Part shown: positions 37,640 through 46,569 of the stretch, piece after piece | Numbering within the stretch: position 1 is the first letter of the stretch | How the letters are laid out: every line of letters starts with the position of its first letter | DNA from: Chitinophagales bacterium | Lineage (GTDB): Bacteria > Bacteroidota > Bacteroidia > Chitinophagales > Chitinophagaceae | DNA length: 64,000 nt | Assembly (NCBI GenBank): GCA_013298665.1 | Contig: JAAFIK010000003.1 | Coordinates: 128,641 to 192,640, forward strand | Direction of reading: 5' to 3' | Notes under the pieces: model-generated | Database searches by the model: none | What the model was told of the DNA's origin: nothing | Seen by the model: only the letters and a program-made list of their open reading frames with translations | Made by a program: the position numbers and the translations under genes

Positions 37640-38452
37640 TTATGGTTTGCGCAGGGTACCTGCTTTTACCACTGTTTTTTTCTTTGTAGCCGGTTTGGCA
37701 GTTTTCTTTTTGGTGATCTTCCGGGGTGCGGGTATGGCCATTGCGGTATCTGACATGGGCATCACCATGGCCGAATCTGCTATAGCCTGTACTGTTTCGG
37801 GTATTTCCTTTGTAAACCCATCGGGGATGGTAAACTCAGCAGCGGGGATGGGGTCGGTATTAACAGCGGTGGCAACAGCCGAAATAACCGTGACGGCTTC
37901 ATCCACTTTACTATCGGCATAAGCGCCCATATTCAGGGTAACCGTCATACCGAGTACAATATGGTTGTTTTTTACCATGAGCAGTTCGCGGCAGCCCGTG
38001 TATTGCTGCGGAACGGGGTAATAAAGGCTGTCGGCAGTTTCAACGACAATGGAACCTGTTGACAGGATACCGCCAAACAATTGGTTGAGGGGGCTGTCCG
38101 TTTCTTCGGGAGATGGTGTTGTGTGATAACCGGCAATGATACGCGGAGCAGGGAACTGGCGCTTTTCGATAGCTTTTAAAGCCGTTTCGGTATATGTTTT
38201 TGCCGTGTAATTGATGTTATAGACTTTACCTGTTTCCAGATCAACCAGCAAGCGTTTATCGTACGCTGCATCAGCGGTTTCCTTAAGTACCATCTTAATC
38301 TTGCCGGGGCCAAGCCAAACGTTTGCAACTGCGTCTTCTTCTTGTCTTTCGCTGGTGTGGAGGGTATAACTGATCATGCCGGTAAAGGGTGTTTGCGATT
38401 GACCGGCAATGGTAAAGAGTATTGCACAACAGGCGAGTACGATTTTTTGCAT
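37640..38452 (-). CDS. GLPGLI/DUF4412-like secreted protein with basic tail, copy 1
   Basis: About 270 residues from MQKIVLACCAILFTIAGQSQ (38452), which gives a proper signal peptide; the track's upstream ATG adds 21 unlikely residues. The mature part starts TPFTGMISYTLHTSERQEED and has the pattern of proteins that report on their own metal or lipid state: KRLLVDLETGKVYNINYTAKTY, GCRELLMVKNNHIVLGMTV, IPDGFTKEI. The C-terminus is a Lys/Thr/Ala-rich basic tail (KKKTAKPATKKKTVVKAG). A paralogue follows 9 bp downstream (36824-37630) on the same strand, and they are probably one operon. Function unknown; the duplication and matching basic tails are the clear points. Confidence 0.6.
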   Translation of the reverse strand: MQKIVLACCAILFTIAGQSQTPFTGMISYTLHTSERQEEDAVANVWLGPGKIKMVLKETADAAYDKRLLVDLETGKVYNINYTAKTYTETALKAIEKRQFPAPRIIAGYHTTPSPEETDSPLNQLFGGILSTGSIVVETADSLYYPVPQQYTGCRELLMVKNNHIVLGMTVTLNMGAYADSKVDEAVTVISAVATAVNTDPIPAAEFTIPDGFTKEIPETVQAIADSAMVMPMSDTAMAIPAPRKITKKKTAKPATKKKTVVKAGTLRKP

Positions 38453-38498
38453 ACAGGTAAATTTGCGCGAAGGTATTTGTTTCCGGGGGAATGGCATA

Positions 38499-38536
38499 AA
38501 AAAGAGGCTGCTCATGCTTTTGAGACAGCCTCGTTG
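38499..38536 (-). terminator. Hairpin terminator after etfA
   Basis: GAGGCTG / CAGCCTC stem (38504-38510 and 38526-38532) with CTC / GAG inner pairs, read on the minus strand and followed by a T run. It shares GCTTTTGAGACAGCCTC with the hairpin at 51981, so it belongs to a recurring terminator sequence. Confidence 0.75.
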
Positions 38537-38577
38537 TATAAGATTCAGGGCAGACAGGCTTTTATCCTGCTACCGGA

Positions 38578-39543
38578 TTAAGCGTTGCTTTTGAGCTTCC
38601 TCACCGCGTCAATGATTTTGGGCATTACCTCAAAGGCGTCGCCAACAATACCATAGTCAGCGGCTTTGAAGAAAGGGGCTTCCGGGTCTTTGTTGATGAC
38701 CACAATCACTTTACTGCGGTTAACGCCTGCCAGGTGCTGGATGGCACCGCTGATACCGATGGCAAAGTAAAGATTGGGGGCAATGGCGAGACCTGTCTGA
38801 CCAACGTGTTCGTGGTGCGGACGCCAGTGTGCATCGGCAACGGCACGGCTACAGGCGGTTGATGCGCCGATCAGTTTGGCAAGATCGGTTACCAGTCCCC
38901 AGTTTTCAGGACCTTTTAATCCGCGACCACCGCTGATCACCAGTTCGGCTTCGGTGAGCGGCACTTCACCTTCCACTTTACTTACACCCGTTACGGTAAC
39001 GCGTGATGCAGGAATGGTAACAGCGAGTTCGGCAACGACGGCAGTAGCTTCGGTTGTAGTAATGCTGAAGGCATTCGGGCTGAGGGCGATGATCTTTATC
39101 GCGGTAGACACGGATATGCTGGCAGTAGCTTTACCGCTGAATACGCTTTTCTTTACCACAAATCCGTTGCTGGTATCGGGCAGGGCGATGGCGCCGCTCA
39201 CCAGGCCTGCTTTAAGGCGGGCGCTGAGACGGGCAGCAATAGCCTTACCGGTAAGGTTGTTGCTGAAAACCACTACTGAAGCATTGCTGGTGGCGGCGGC
39301 TTCGGCTATCACCTGGGTGAATACCTGTGCGTCTAAATGGTTCAGTTGGGTATTGCTTACGGTGTGTACCTTACTGATGCCATAATTGCCCAGTGCTGCA
39401 AGGTTGCTGGTAACCGCGCCCAATACAATGGCTTCGGCGGCAGTACCCATTTGTGCAGCTACTTTTGCGCCATAGCAGGCGGCTTCAAGCGAGGCTTTTT
39501 TGATCTGGCCATCGGCCTGGTCTAAGAATACTAAAACACTCAT
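38578..39543 (-). CDS. etfA: Electron transfer flavoprotein alpha subunit
   Basis: 321 residues, the normal length for EtfA, which binds FAD and with EtfB shuttles electrons from acyl-CoA and other dehydrogenases to the respiratory chain. The C-terminal FAD domain is clear: VISGGRGLKGPENWGLV, LIGASTACSRAVADAHWRPH, VGQTGLAIAPNLYFAIGISG, AIQHLAGVNRSKVIVVINKD. The family Arg that contacts FAD is in ACSRAVAD. It follows etfB by 73 bp on the same strand and ends in a hairpin terminator. No ETF-quinone oxidoreductase is next to it. Confidence 0.97.
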   Translation of the reverse strand: MSVLVFLDQADGQIKKASLEAACYGAKVAAQMGTAAEAIVLGAVTSNLAALGNYGISKVHTVSNTQLNHLDAQVFTQVIAEAAATSNASVVVFSNNLTGKAIAARLSARLKAGLVSGAIALPDTSNGFVVKKSVFSGKATASISVSTAIKIIALSPNAFSITTTEATAVVAELAVTIPASRVTVTGVSKVEGEVPLTEAELVISGGRGLKGPENWGLVTDLAKLIGASTACSRAVADAHWRPHHEHVGQTGLAIAPNLYFAIGISGAIQHLAGVNRSKVIVVINKDPEAPFFKAADYGIVGDAFEVMPKIIDAVRKLKSNA

Positions 39544-39616
39544 GATCTTATTTTTTTACACAGTGCGTACACTGTATGCGGTTTTGATGAATATGGGGAA
39601 GCCTTGCTCCCGCTGG

Positions 39617-40360
39617 TTAAAATGCCTTGGCTTCTTCGTGGAGCAGGCGAACTAATTCTTCCGGGTTGTCGGCCGGTACGAGCTTTACACCCGCTTTGGC
39701 AGGGGGCAGTTCAAAAGCTACAACCTGTGTAAGGGCTTCAATGGCCACGGGCTCAATCGCTTTAAGGGGTTTGCTTCTCGCACCCATAATGCCTTTCATA
39801 TTGGGAATGCGTTGCTCGGCCATGCCTTTCTGGCAACTGATGACAAAGGGCAGTGCCACTGTATTTGTTTCTTCTCCACCCTCAATTTCGCGGTTGATGG
39901 TGGCCTGTGTACCACTGATGCCGAGTTTCGTGGCCAATGAGATAAAGGGCAGGTCCAGCAGTTCGGCCACCATACCACCGATGGATGAACCATTATAATC
40001 GATCGTTTCTTTACCGGTCATCACCATATCGTATGCACCCTCTTTGGCAACGGCCGCAATCTGTGAAGCGATGTAAAAACTATCGTGACTGTCTGCATTG
40101 ATGCGGATGGCTTCATCTCCACCAAGGGCGAGGGCTTTGCGGATGATCGGGTCGGCATCAGCGCCGCCAACGGTTACCAGGTGAATAACTGCAGAAGCGT
40201 CTGCTTCTTTTAACTCGATCGCCCTTACCAGAGCATACCATTCGTCGTAAGGATTGATGATCCACTGCACACCATCAGTAGCAAACTTGGTGTTGTTATC
40301 CGTGAAGGCTATTTTTGCCGTGGTATCAGGCGTTTTGCTGATACATACTAAAATCTTCAT
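39617..40360 (-). CDS. etfB: Electron transfer flavoprotein beta subunit
   Basis: 247 residues, typical of EtfB. Visible family features are MKILVCISKTPDTTAKIAF, NPYDEWYALVRAIELKE, ALALGGDEAIRI, YDMVMTGKETIDYNGSSIGGM (the GxExxD signature that binds AMP/ETF partner), and LPFVISCQKGMAEQRIPNM. It pairs with EtfA to form the soluble FAD-containing heterodimer. The gene is first in the etfBA operon, with a -7 element about 40 bases upstream. It is divergent from the TPR-tilS unit, with a 103-bp shared control region. Confidence 0.97.
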   Translation of the reverse strand: MKILVCISKTPDTTAKIAFTDNNTKFATDGVQWIINPYDEWYALVRAIELKEADASAVIHLVTVGGADADPIIRKALALGGDEAIRINADSHDSFYIASQIAAVAKEGAYDMVMTGKETIDYNGSSIGGMVAELLDLPFISLATKLGISGTQATINREIEGGEETNTVALPFVISCQKGMAEQRIPNMKGIMGARSKPLKAIEPVAIEALTQVVAFELPPAKAGVKLVPADNPEELVRLLHEEAKAF

Positions 40361-40397
40361 ACTGATATTTTATAGAAAGTTGTTTATGCAACTAATG

Positions 40398-40405
40398 CAA
40401 ATATA
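40398..40405 (-). promoter_or_regulatory. Promoter element for etfBA
   Basis: CAAATATA reads TATATTTG on the minus strand, an exact TANNTTTG match, preceded at about 19 bases by a T-rich stretch (TTTATTTTT) that could act as the -33 region. Predicted leader about 35 bases. Confidence 0.55.
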
Positions 40406-40463
40406 TGGCGAAGATTGGACATAAAAATAAATTGTACAAAATAATTATACCGTAAGCGGCACC

Positions 40464-40781
40464 ATGGCAGACAGAATCGCAAAACTGATGGAATTTTTAA
40501 CAGCCACGCCGGAAGACAGCTTCCTGCAGCACGCGCTGGCACTCGAACACATCAAACTGGGTGATGATGCGGCTGCCCGGGTACTTTTTGAAACCATCTT
40601 ACAGCGTGAACCGGGTTATACCGGCAGCTATTATCATCTGGCCCGCTTGCTCGAACGAACGGGCGAAACGGAGCAGGCCATTGCTGTTTATGAGCGGGGG
40701 ATGTCGGCTTGTAAACAGGCGGGCGATAACCACGCCCTTAACGAGCTGCGCATGGCCTGGGAAGAACTTATGGACATGTAA
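40464..40781 (+). CDS. Small tetratricopeptide-repeat protein (105 aa)
   Basis: Two to two-and-a-half TPR units in 105 residues: SFLQHALALEHIKLGDDAAA and SYYHLARLLERTGETEQAIA show the alternating pattern W/L-G-Y-A. No signal peptide or membrane segment, so cytoplasmic. The gene ends 30 bp before tilS on the same strand and is probably its operon partner. TPR proteins of this size usually bind a peptide or another protein; the partner is not known. The start MADRIAKLMEFLT is the only sensible ATG. Confidence 0.85.
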   Translation: MADRIAKLMEFLTATPEDSFLQHALALEHIKLGDDAAARVLFETILQREPGYTGSYYHLARLLERTGETEQAIAVYERGMSACKQAGDNHALNELRMAWEELMDM

Positions 40782-40811
40782 CGCTTCCATCACCGGGTTA
40801 AAACAACCATT

Positions 40812-42164
40812 ATGCACAAACGTTTGATCAATTATGTTCACCAGCACCAGCTTTTCAACAGGGGTAACCGGTTGTTGCTGGCGATAAGTGGTGGCCTCGA
40901 TTCTGTGGTGCTTGCCGATTTACTGCACCAGTCGGGTTTTGTTTTCGGGATGGCGCATGTCAATTTTGGTTTGCGTGGTGCGGAAAGCAATCGTGATGAA
41001 ATGTTTGTGCGTCAACTGGCTACACAGTACGGTGCAACATTATCGGTAGCACATTTTGATGCTAAACAATTTGCGGCAACCGAAGGCTGTTCGGTACAGG
41101 TGGCGGCGCGTAAGTTGCGCTACGATTGGTTTGACCGGCTGACCAGCAGTAATGGCGGTAATGAAACAATACCCACACATATCCTTACCGCGCACCATGC
41201 GGATGACAATACCGAAACCCTGCTGATGAATTTTTTTAAGGGTACGGGCATCAGCGGATTACGGGGGATACTGCCCAGGCAGGGTAAACTGGTGCGACCG
41301 ATGCTTTGCTTTACGCGGGAAGAGATTATGCAATACGCCACGGAAAAAAAGTTAGCATGGGTGGAAGACAGTTCCAATGAGTCGGATGCCTATACCCGCA
41401 ATTATTTCCGGCATCAGGTGATCCCGCTCGTGGAAGCACAATTCCCGGCGGTGATGCAGAACCTGCAGGATAATGCCTTACGCTTCAGGGATATTGAATT
41501 GCTTTACCGCCGGCAAGTGGCATTGGCCAAAAAACAATTGCTGGAACAGAAGGGAAACGAGGTGCATATTCCTGTGCTGAAGCTGCAAAAAACAGTGGGC
41601 TTACGCACCATCCTGTATGAAATCATTACAGAATATGGCTTTACGGCCTTGCAGACGGATGAGGTGCTTGCACTGCTGAACAGCGAAACCGGCAAATATG
41701 TGGCTTCGGCTACACACCGGGTAATTAAACACCGGTATTGGCTGATCATTGCACCACAACGCGTGGATGATGCAACGATATTTATTGCAGAAGGGGAGGG
41801 GACTGTTGCGCTTCCGGGTGGAGAATACCTGCGGGTGGAATTATTGGAAAACCAGACCCGGGAAATCGTGCCGGCACCGGAAGTGGCCTTGCTGGATGCT
41901 GACCTGGTGCAGTTTCCGCTGCTGATCCGCGGGTGGAAAAGCGGGGATTACCTGTACCCGCTGGGGATGCGGAAAAAGAAAAAAGTCAGCCGTTTGCTGA
42001 GCGACCTTAAGCGATCAATGGTGCAGAAAGAACATACACGGGTGGTGGAAATGAACCGTAAACTGCTGTGGGTGATCAACGAACGGATAGACGACCGGTT
42101 TAAAATAACACCAGCCACAACCCGTGTGCTGCGATTGACCTATGCTAAAAAGAAGGGTGGATGA
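40812..42164 (+). CDS. tilS: tRNA(Ile)-lysidine synthetase
   Basis: 450 residues. TilS adds lysine to C34 of the AUA-reading tRNA(Ile) using ATP, converting its codon specificity from AUG to AUA; essential in most bacteria. LLLAISGGLDSVVLADLL (residues about 21-38) holds the PP-loop SGGxDS, and HVNFGLRGAESNRDEMFV is the conserved H-x-N-F/H-x-LRG-x-E motif. ILTAHHADDNTETLLMNFFKGTG and LRGILPRQGKLVRPML also match. The C-terminal ~170 residues form the smaller TilS substrate domain (RGWKSGDYLYPLGMRKKKKV). The gene overlaps the convergent rhomboid gene by 20 bp at their 3' ends. Confidence 0.97.
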   Translation: MHKRLINYVHQHQLFNRGNRLLLAISGGLDSVVLADLLHQSGFVFGMAHVNFGLRGAESNRDEMFVRQLATQYGATLSVAHFDAKQFAATEGCSVQVAARKLRYDWFDRLTSSNGGNETIPTHILTAHHADDNTETLLMNFFKGTGISGLRGILPRQGKLVRPMLCFTREEIMQYATEKKLAWVEDSSNESDAYTRNYFRHQVIPLVEAQFPAVMQNLQDNALRFRDIELLYRRQVALAKKQLLEQKGNEVHIPVLKLQKTVGLRTILYEIITEYGFTALQTDEVLALLNSETGKYVASATHRVIKHRYWLIIAPQRVDDATIFIAEGEGTVALPGGEYLRVELLENQTREIVPAPEVALLDADLVQFPLLIRGWKSGDYLYPLGMRKKKKVSRLLSDLKRSMVQKEHTRVVEMNRKLLWVINERIDDRFKITPATTRVLRLTYAKKKGG

Positions 42165-42786
42165 GCCTGTACCATGATTCTGCGAGTAAGTCCGGTCTTT
42201 TGACCAGCATGAGTAGTACCGTAATGACAAAACCAAAGACAGAGCCCCAGAGATGCGCGTCGTGGTTGATATTGCCGATACCCCGTTTGGCCATATACAC
42301 GCAATAAATGAGGTAGAGAATGGCATACGCGATAAAAGGGAAGGGGATGCCATATAGGCGGATCAGCCCCCAGGGGTTGAAAAGAATACAGGCAAATACC
42401 ACGGCCGAAACGGCACCCGAAGCACCAAGGCTCCGGTACTGCTGGTTGTCCTGCTGTTTGACATAAGTCGGCAGGTCAGACACGATTAAACCGAGAAGGT
42501 AGAGTGCTATATAGGCAATGCTTCCGCCAAGCTCATATTCCCTGAAATAGATTTCCACTGCCCGGCCAAAAGAGTAAAGGGTAAACATATTGAAGAACAG
42601 GTGGATAAAATCGGCGTGGATAAACCCAGAGCTGATAAAGCGGTAATACTGCTTTGCCCTTTTGACACCGTATGGCCACATAATGAGCTGGTTAATGGTA
42701 TTGCCGTTGTTGAAACCGATCAGCGATACGATGACGTTGATCGCAATCAGCAGCATGGTTATGGGATAATTTTGAATTTCAGACAT
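42145..42786 (-). CDS. Rhomboid-family intramembrane serine protease
   Basis: 213 residues, about six transmembrane helices, with the complete catalytic set: FIHADFIHLFFNMFTL (HxxxN, oxyanion stabilisation), GASGAVSAVV (nucleophile Ser at about residue 123) and NHDAHLWGSVFG (catalytic His at about residue 178). Rhomboids cut single-pass membrane proteins within or near the lipid bilayer. The enzyme should be active; its substrate is unknown. It is the last gene of a minus-strand run after rlmH (12-bp gap), and its stop lies 20 bp inside the 3' end of tilS on the other strand. Confidence 0.95.
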   Translation of the reverse strand: MSEIQNYPITMLLIAINVIVSLIGFNNGNTINQLIMWPYGVKRAKQYYRFISSGFIHADFIHLFFNMFTLYSFGRAVEIYFREYELGGSIAYIALYLLGLIVSDLPTYVKQQDNQQYRSLGASGAVSAVVFACILFNPWGLIRLYGIPFPFIAYAILYLIYCVYMAKRGIGNINHDAHLWGSVFGFVITVLLMLVKRPDLLAESWYRLIHPSF

Positions 42787-42798
42787 AATAGTATCCAG

Positions 42799-43272
42799 TT
42801 AAAGGTGATGGTATTTTTCGTTACGCAAAATTGTGCAGGCGCGATAGACCTGTTCTGCAAGCACCAGCCTGACCAACTGGTGCGGAAAAACAAGGGGTGA
42901 TAAACTCCAGGTAAACTGTGCGCGTTGAGCGACGGTTTTATCCACCCCGTAAGCACCGCCTATCAAAAAAACAATTTGCTTTGTACTTTCGTTTGCCCTT
43001 GCCTGTACCAGACTGGCCAGTCCCTCGCTGTTCAGCAGTTTACCCCGTTCGTCCAGCAATACTAAATAATCCTCTTTCTTCAGCAGACTAAGGATATTTT
43101 CGCCTTCTTTCTGTCTGAGTGTTTCGGGTGAAGCCGGTCCGGCGTTCCTGGGCGGGGGAATCAGCAGCCATTCTGTTACAAAGTAATGCTGCAGGCGTTT
43201 GGTAAACATATCCACCCCCTCTTTTACATATGCTTCATGCGCTTTGCCTACCGACCAGAATTGGAGCTTCAT
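42799..43272 (-). CDS. rlmH: 23S rRNA (pseudouridine1915-N3)-methyltransferase
   Basis: 157 residues from MKLQFWSVGKAH (43272); the track's TTG start adds three residues. RlmH is a SPOUT methyltransferase that modifies pseudouridine 1915 in helix 69 of 23S rRNA. The C-terminal trefoil knot is clear: LVLLDERGKLLNSEGLA, IVFLIGGAYGVDKTV (SAM loop), FTWSLSPLVFPHQLVRLVLAEQVYRAC, ending HHL. It is embedded between the alpha-amylase gene (9-bp gap) and the rhomboid gene, probably only hitch-hiking on the transcript. Cytoplasmic. Confidence 0.97.
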   Translation of the reverse strand: MKLQFWSVGKAHEAYVKEGVDMFTKRLQHYFVTEWLLIPPPRNAGPASPETLRQKEGENILSLLKKEDYLVLLDERGKLLNSEGLASLVQARANESTKQIVFLIGGAYGVDKTVAQRAQFTWSLSPLVFPHQLVRLVLAEQVYRACTILRNEKYHHL

Positions 43273-43281
43273 TCCTTGCAA

Positions 43282-45132
43282 TTATTTTATCAGCTCAGTA
43301 ACCCACATGGTCATGGCAGGAATTTTTACTTTTCCGGTGAGGGCTACCACTGCTTTATTGAATACATTCAATCCCTGTTTGAACCCTGTGGTGCGTTCGG
43401 TGAAGCGGGACATGTCCACTTCTTTTTCGCCCTTATCCGTATTCATGATGCACATGATTGTTTGCTTACTGTCGTACCGGAAATAAACATATACACCTTC
43501 CTGTGGTACAAACTGCATGAGTTTGCCCGTTTTGAGTGCAGAGGAGTATTTGCGGATATTGGCGAGGGTACGGATATAGGTAAACATTTCATTTTCCTTA
43601 TCCGTTCTGCCGCTTGCTGTAAATTTATTGGTGGCATCACCCGGCCAGCCCCCGGGGAAATCCTGGCGTACATGGCCATCATTGGGTTTGGTGAGTCCCG
43701 TCAGCAACAGTTCGTTGCCATAATACATTTGCGGGATACCCCTGAATGTGAGCAGCCAGGCAAATGCCATTTTGTATTTATCAAAATCCTCCTGTATCAC
43801 CGAGTAAAAGCGGGGCAGGTCGTGGTTGTCGAGAAATATAACCTGCCGCATGGGATCACGGTAAATAAAGTCCTGTGCCGTGGTGGTGTATAATTTGCTT
43901 ACCCCTTCCGTCCAGCCAAAGCCTTTGGTAAGCGCTTCCTGTATGCCATAAAAGAGCAACTGGAAATCGGTGGTAGCCTGCAGGTTACTTTTATAGGGAA
44001 TATCGTATTTGTTCTGACAGAAATAACTCTGGTTAGGTACACCGTGTACCCAGGTTTCACCAAAGATGGTGAGGCGGGGATATTCATCATAAAGCGCCTG
44101 GTTGCAGCGGTTCATGAAACCCAGATCGTTGTAGGAGTAGGTGTCGATGCGCCAGCCGTCGATACCAAAGTTTTCAACCGTCCAGATGGCGTGCTGGATG
44201 AGGAAGTTGGCCAGGTAAGGGTTGTTCTGGTTGAGGTCGGCCATAGAGGGTACAAACCAGCCATCCGCCATTTTCTTTATTTCTGATGGCGCCGCGTACG
44301 GATCAAAAAGTGTCTGTTCTTTATAACTGGTATTGGTATATGCCGGCCATTGATGCACCCAGTCTTTCATGGGCATATCCTTGATAAAAAAATGTTCGAT
44401 TCCTACGTGGTTGTACACAGCATCCTGTATCATCTTCATACCTCTGGCGTGTGTGGCATCAATGAGCGCCTGGTAAGCAGCATCGCCACCAATACGCCTG
44501 TCGACCTGGTAATGGTTCGTAAATGCGTATCCATGCTCTGTACGATCGGGCATATCATTTTCGATCACGGGGTTGAGCCAGAGGGTGGTTACGCCAAGAT
44601 CATCCAGGTAATCGAGGTGGTTTTGTATGCCTTTAAGATCGCCGCCATGCCGGTTGAATACCGTGTCGCGGTTGAGGGTTTGATCGAGCATACCCGATAT
44701 CCGGTCGTTTGAAGTATCGCCATTGCTGAAGCGGTCGGGCATGATGAGGTACACCATATCGGCCGAAGTAACGCCCTGGGCATAAGCTGTACCATTGCCT
44801 TTACGGCGGGGCTTGATGGCAAAGTCGATGGTAAAACTGCCGCTCTCCCTTTTCACCTGTATTTTAGCGGTGCCGGGTTGGGTACCGGCCGCGATGTCGA
44901 GGTCGAGAAAAATATAATTTGTATTCTCAACCCTGTTGACTTTCAGTAATTTGATACCGGGATAACTGATACTGAATGTACCGGCATTGGCAATGGCATC
45001 GCCATGTACCATCACCTGTACTTTTTTCCATTTCATACCCGGCCACCAGTTGGCCGGGTAGCAGGTGTAACCCTGCTGGGCAAAAAGACAGTTGCTTAAC
45101 AGCAATAACGGGAACAGAAAAACTTTCTTCAT
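43282..45132 (-). CDS. Secreted GH13 alpha-amylase/neopullulanase (SusA-like)
   Basis: 616 residues. Signal peptide (LFPLLLLSNCLFAQ), an N-terminal Ig-like domain (about 22-108), the GH13 barrel (from VYLIMPDRFSNGDTSND), and a C-terminal beta domain. All four GH13 conserved regions are seen: DAVYNHVG (I), GWRIDTYSY with nucleophile Asp (II), FGETW with acid/base Glu (III), FLDNHD (IV). The order suggests a cyclomaltodextrinase/neopullulanase of SusA type, cutting starch-derived oligosaccharides in the periplasm. Its start is 3 bp after the stop of the sugar transporter gene, so the two are translated together. Confidence 0.95.
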   Translation of the reverse strand: MKKVFLFPLLLLSNCLFAQQGYTCYPANWWPGMKWKKVQVMVHGDAIANAGTFSISYPGIKLLKVNRVENTNYIFLDLDIAAGTQPGTAKIQVKRESGSFTIDFAIKPRRKGNGTAYAQGVTSADMVYLIMPDRFSNGDTSNDRISGMLDQTLNRDTVFNRHGGDLKGIQNHLDYLDDLGVTTLWLNPVIENDMPDRTEHGYAFTNHYQVDRRIGGDAAYQALIDATHARGMKMIQDAVYNHVGIEHFFIKDMPMKDWVHQWPAYTNTSYKEQTLFDPYAAPSEIKKMADGWFVPSMADLNQNNPYLANFLIQHAIWTVENFGIDGWRIDTYSYNDLGFMNRCNQALYDEYPRLTIFGETWVHGVPNQSYFCQNKYDIPYKSNLQATTDFQLLFYGIQEALTKGFGWTEGVSKLYTTTAQDFIYRDPMRQVIFLDNHDLPRFYSVIQEDFDKYKMAFAWLLTFRGIPQMYYGNELLLTGLTKPNDGHVRQDFPGGWPGDATNKFTASGRTDKENEMFTYIRTLANIRKYSSALKTGKLMQFVPQEGVYVYFRYDSKQTIMCIMNTDKGEKEVDMSRFTERTTGFKQGLNVFNKAVVALTGKVKIPAMTMWVTELIK

Positions 45133-45135
45133 AAA

Positions 45136-46491
45136 CTATATTTTCGCTGGTTTATCTTCTTTGACAAAAAAGTAACAAATCAACGCAGCCAAAATCAGCA
45201 TACCACCCCCAATCTGTACGGCGAGTACCCGATCGTTGTTGAGTACATGTTTCATAATCGAGCCAAAACCAAAGGAGGCCATGATTTCGGGTAATACGAT
45301 AAAGAAATTGAAGATACCCATATAAATGCCTACGCGGTTTCTGGGAAGACACCCGCTGAGCATGGCATAAGGCATACTCAGGATACTCGTCCACGCAATG
45401 CCCACTCCTGTCATACAGAGGTAGAGCATCTTTGGGTTTTCAACCCAGCCCACACTGATGAGGCCTATTGCACCACAAAGCAGGCAGAGGCTATGGGTAA
45501 GTTTTCTGCCGAGCCTGTCTGCGATGGACGGCAGCAAAAAGGCGAAACCAAAAGTAATGACATTATAAAAGGCAAGCGTAAGGCCGGCAAAATCAGCACC
45601 TTTTGCATACAAGGGATCGCTGTTGTCTACGCCATGATATACGTTAACTGCTACGGCAGTGGTATAATAAAACCACATGAGGAACAAGCCGGGCCAGGTA
45701 AAGAATTGCACCAAGGAAAGTATCTGCATGCGTTTGGGCATATTCAGGAATGCATTAAAAAAACTGCTGATACCCCCACCGGAAGATTTTTCATTCTTTT
45801 CAGTATGGTCATCATCAAATTGTCCGGGAGGATATTCTTTTGTTGTGAAGACGGTGTATAAGACGGCTGCGAGGAAGAAGAAGGCACCGGTATAAAAACT
45901 CCATTTGATATTATCGGAGATCACCCCTTGTACCGAAGTGTTTTGAAACCCGAAAATGTTTTTGAATATCCAGGGAAGGGCTGATGCGATGCTTCCCCCA
46001 AGCCCAATCATCAAACTCTGCATGATAAATCCTCTGTTTACCTGGCTTTCCGGCAACTTGTCGGTTACAAAGGCACGAAAAGGCTCCATAGACACATTCC
46101 CAAAAACATCCAGAACCCATAACAACCCTGCTGCCATCCATAATGCACTGCTGTAGGGCATGAATATCAAAGCGATGGAACTGAGTATGGCACCGATAAG
46201 AAAATAGGGTCTTCTTCTGCCCCATTTGGGATGCCAGGTATTATCGCTCATATAGCCGATTAATGGCTGAACCAGTAATCCGGTGAGTGGCGCTGCCAAA
46301 AATAACAAGGGTACTTCATCAGGATTAGCACCCAGGTTTTCATAAATACGCCCCATATTGGCTCTTTGCAGATCCCAGCCAAACTGGATACCAAAAAAGC
46401 CAACACTCATATTGATGATTTCTGAAATGGGCAGACGGGGTTTGGATGTTGTGCGTAAGTCTTCTGCCATGGGCTGGTTATTATTTGCCAT
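45136..46491 (-). CDS. Maltose/sugar MFS transporter, SLC45/GPH-like
   Basis: 451 residues and about 12 transmembrane helices. MSVGFFGIQFGWDLQRANMGRIYENLGA opens a family seen in Bacteroidota next to amylases; QPLIGYMSDNTWHPKWGRRRPYF is the loop 2-3 MFS signature. It is likely a maltose or maltodextrin importer through the inner membrane, co-translated with the secreted amylase (3-bp gap), so products of the amylase enter here. A short dyad, TGTGTA / TACACA, lies 25-40 bp upstream of its start and could be a regulator site. It ends in a basic KEDKPAKI tail. Confidence 0.9.
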   Translation of the reverse strand: MANNNQPMAEDLRTTSKPRLPISEIINMSVGFFGIQFGWDLQRANMGRIYENLGANPDEVPLLFLAAPLTGLLVQPLIGYMSDNTWHPKWGRRRPYFLIGAILSSIALIFMPYSSALWMAAGLLWVLDVFGNVSMEPFRAFVTDKLPESQVNRGFIMQSLMIGLGGSIASALPWIFKNIFGFQNTSVQGVISDNIKWSFYTGAFFFLAAVLYTVFTTKEYPPGQFDDDHTEKNEKSSGGGISSFFNAFLNMPKRMQILSLVQFFTWPGLFLMWFYYTTAVAVNVYHGVDNSDPLYAKGADFAGLTLAFYNVITFGFAFLLPSIADRLGRKLTHSLCLLCGAIGLISVGWVENPKMLYLCMTGVGIAWTSILSMPYAMLSGCLPRNRVGIYMGIFNFFIVLPEIMASFGFGSIMKHVLNNDRVLAVQIGGGMLILAALICYFFVKEDKPAKI

Positions 46492-46515
46492 TGCAATCGT
46501 TTAATGATGAATAAA

Positions 46516-46532
46516 TGTGTAGTTTATACACA
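46516..46532. promoter_or_regulatory. Possible operator dyad between glgC and the sugar transporter
   Basis: TGTGTA, five bases, TACACA: a 6-bp dyad in the 78-bp gap before the transporter gene. Its size fits a dimeric repressor site, but it may be chance. Confidence 0.25.
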
Positions 46533-46569
46533 ATTCCTGATATACTGCTGTAATGATAACCGTTATGCA

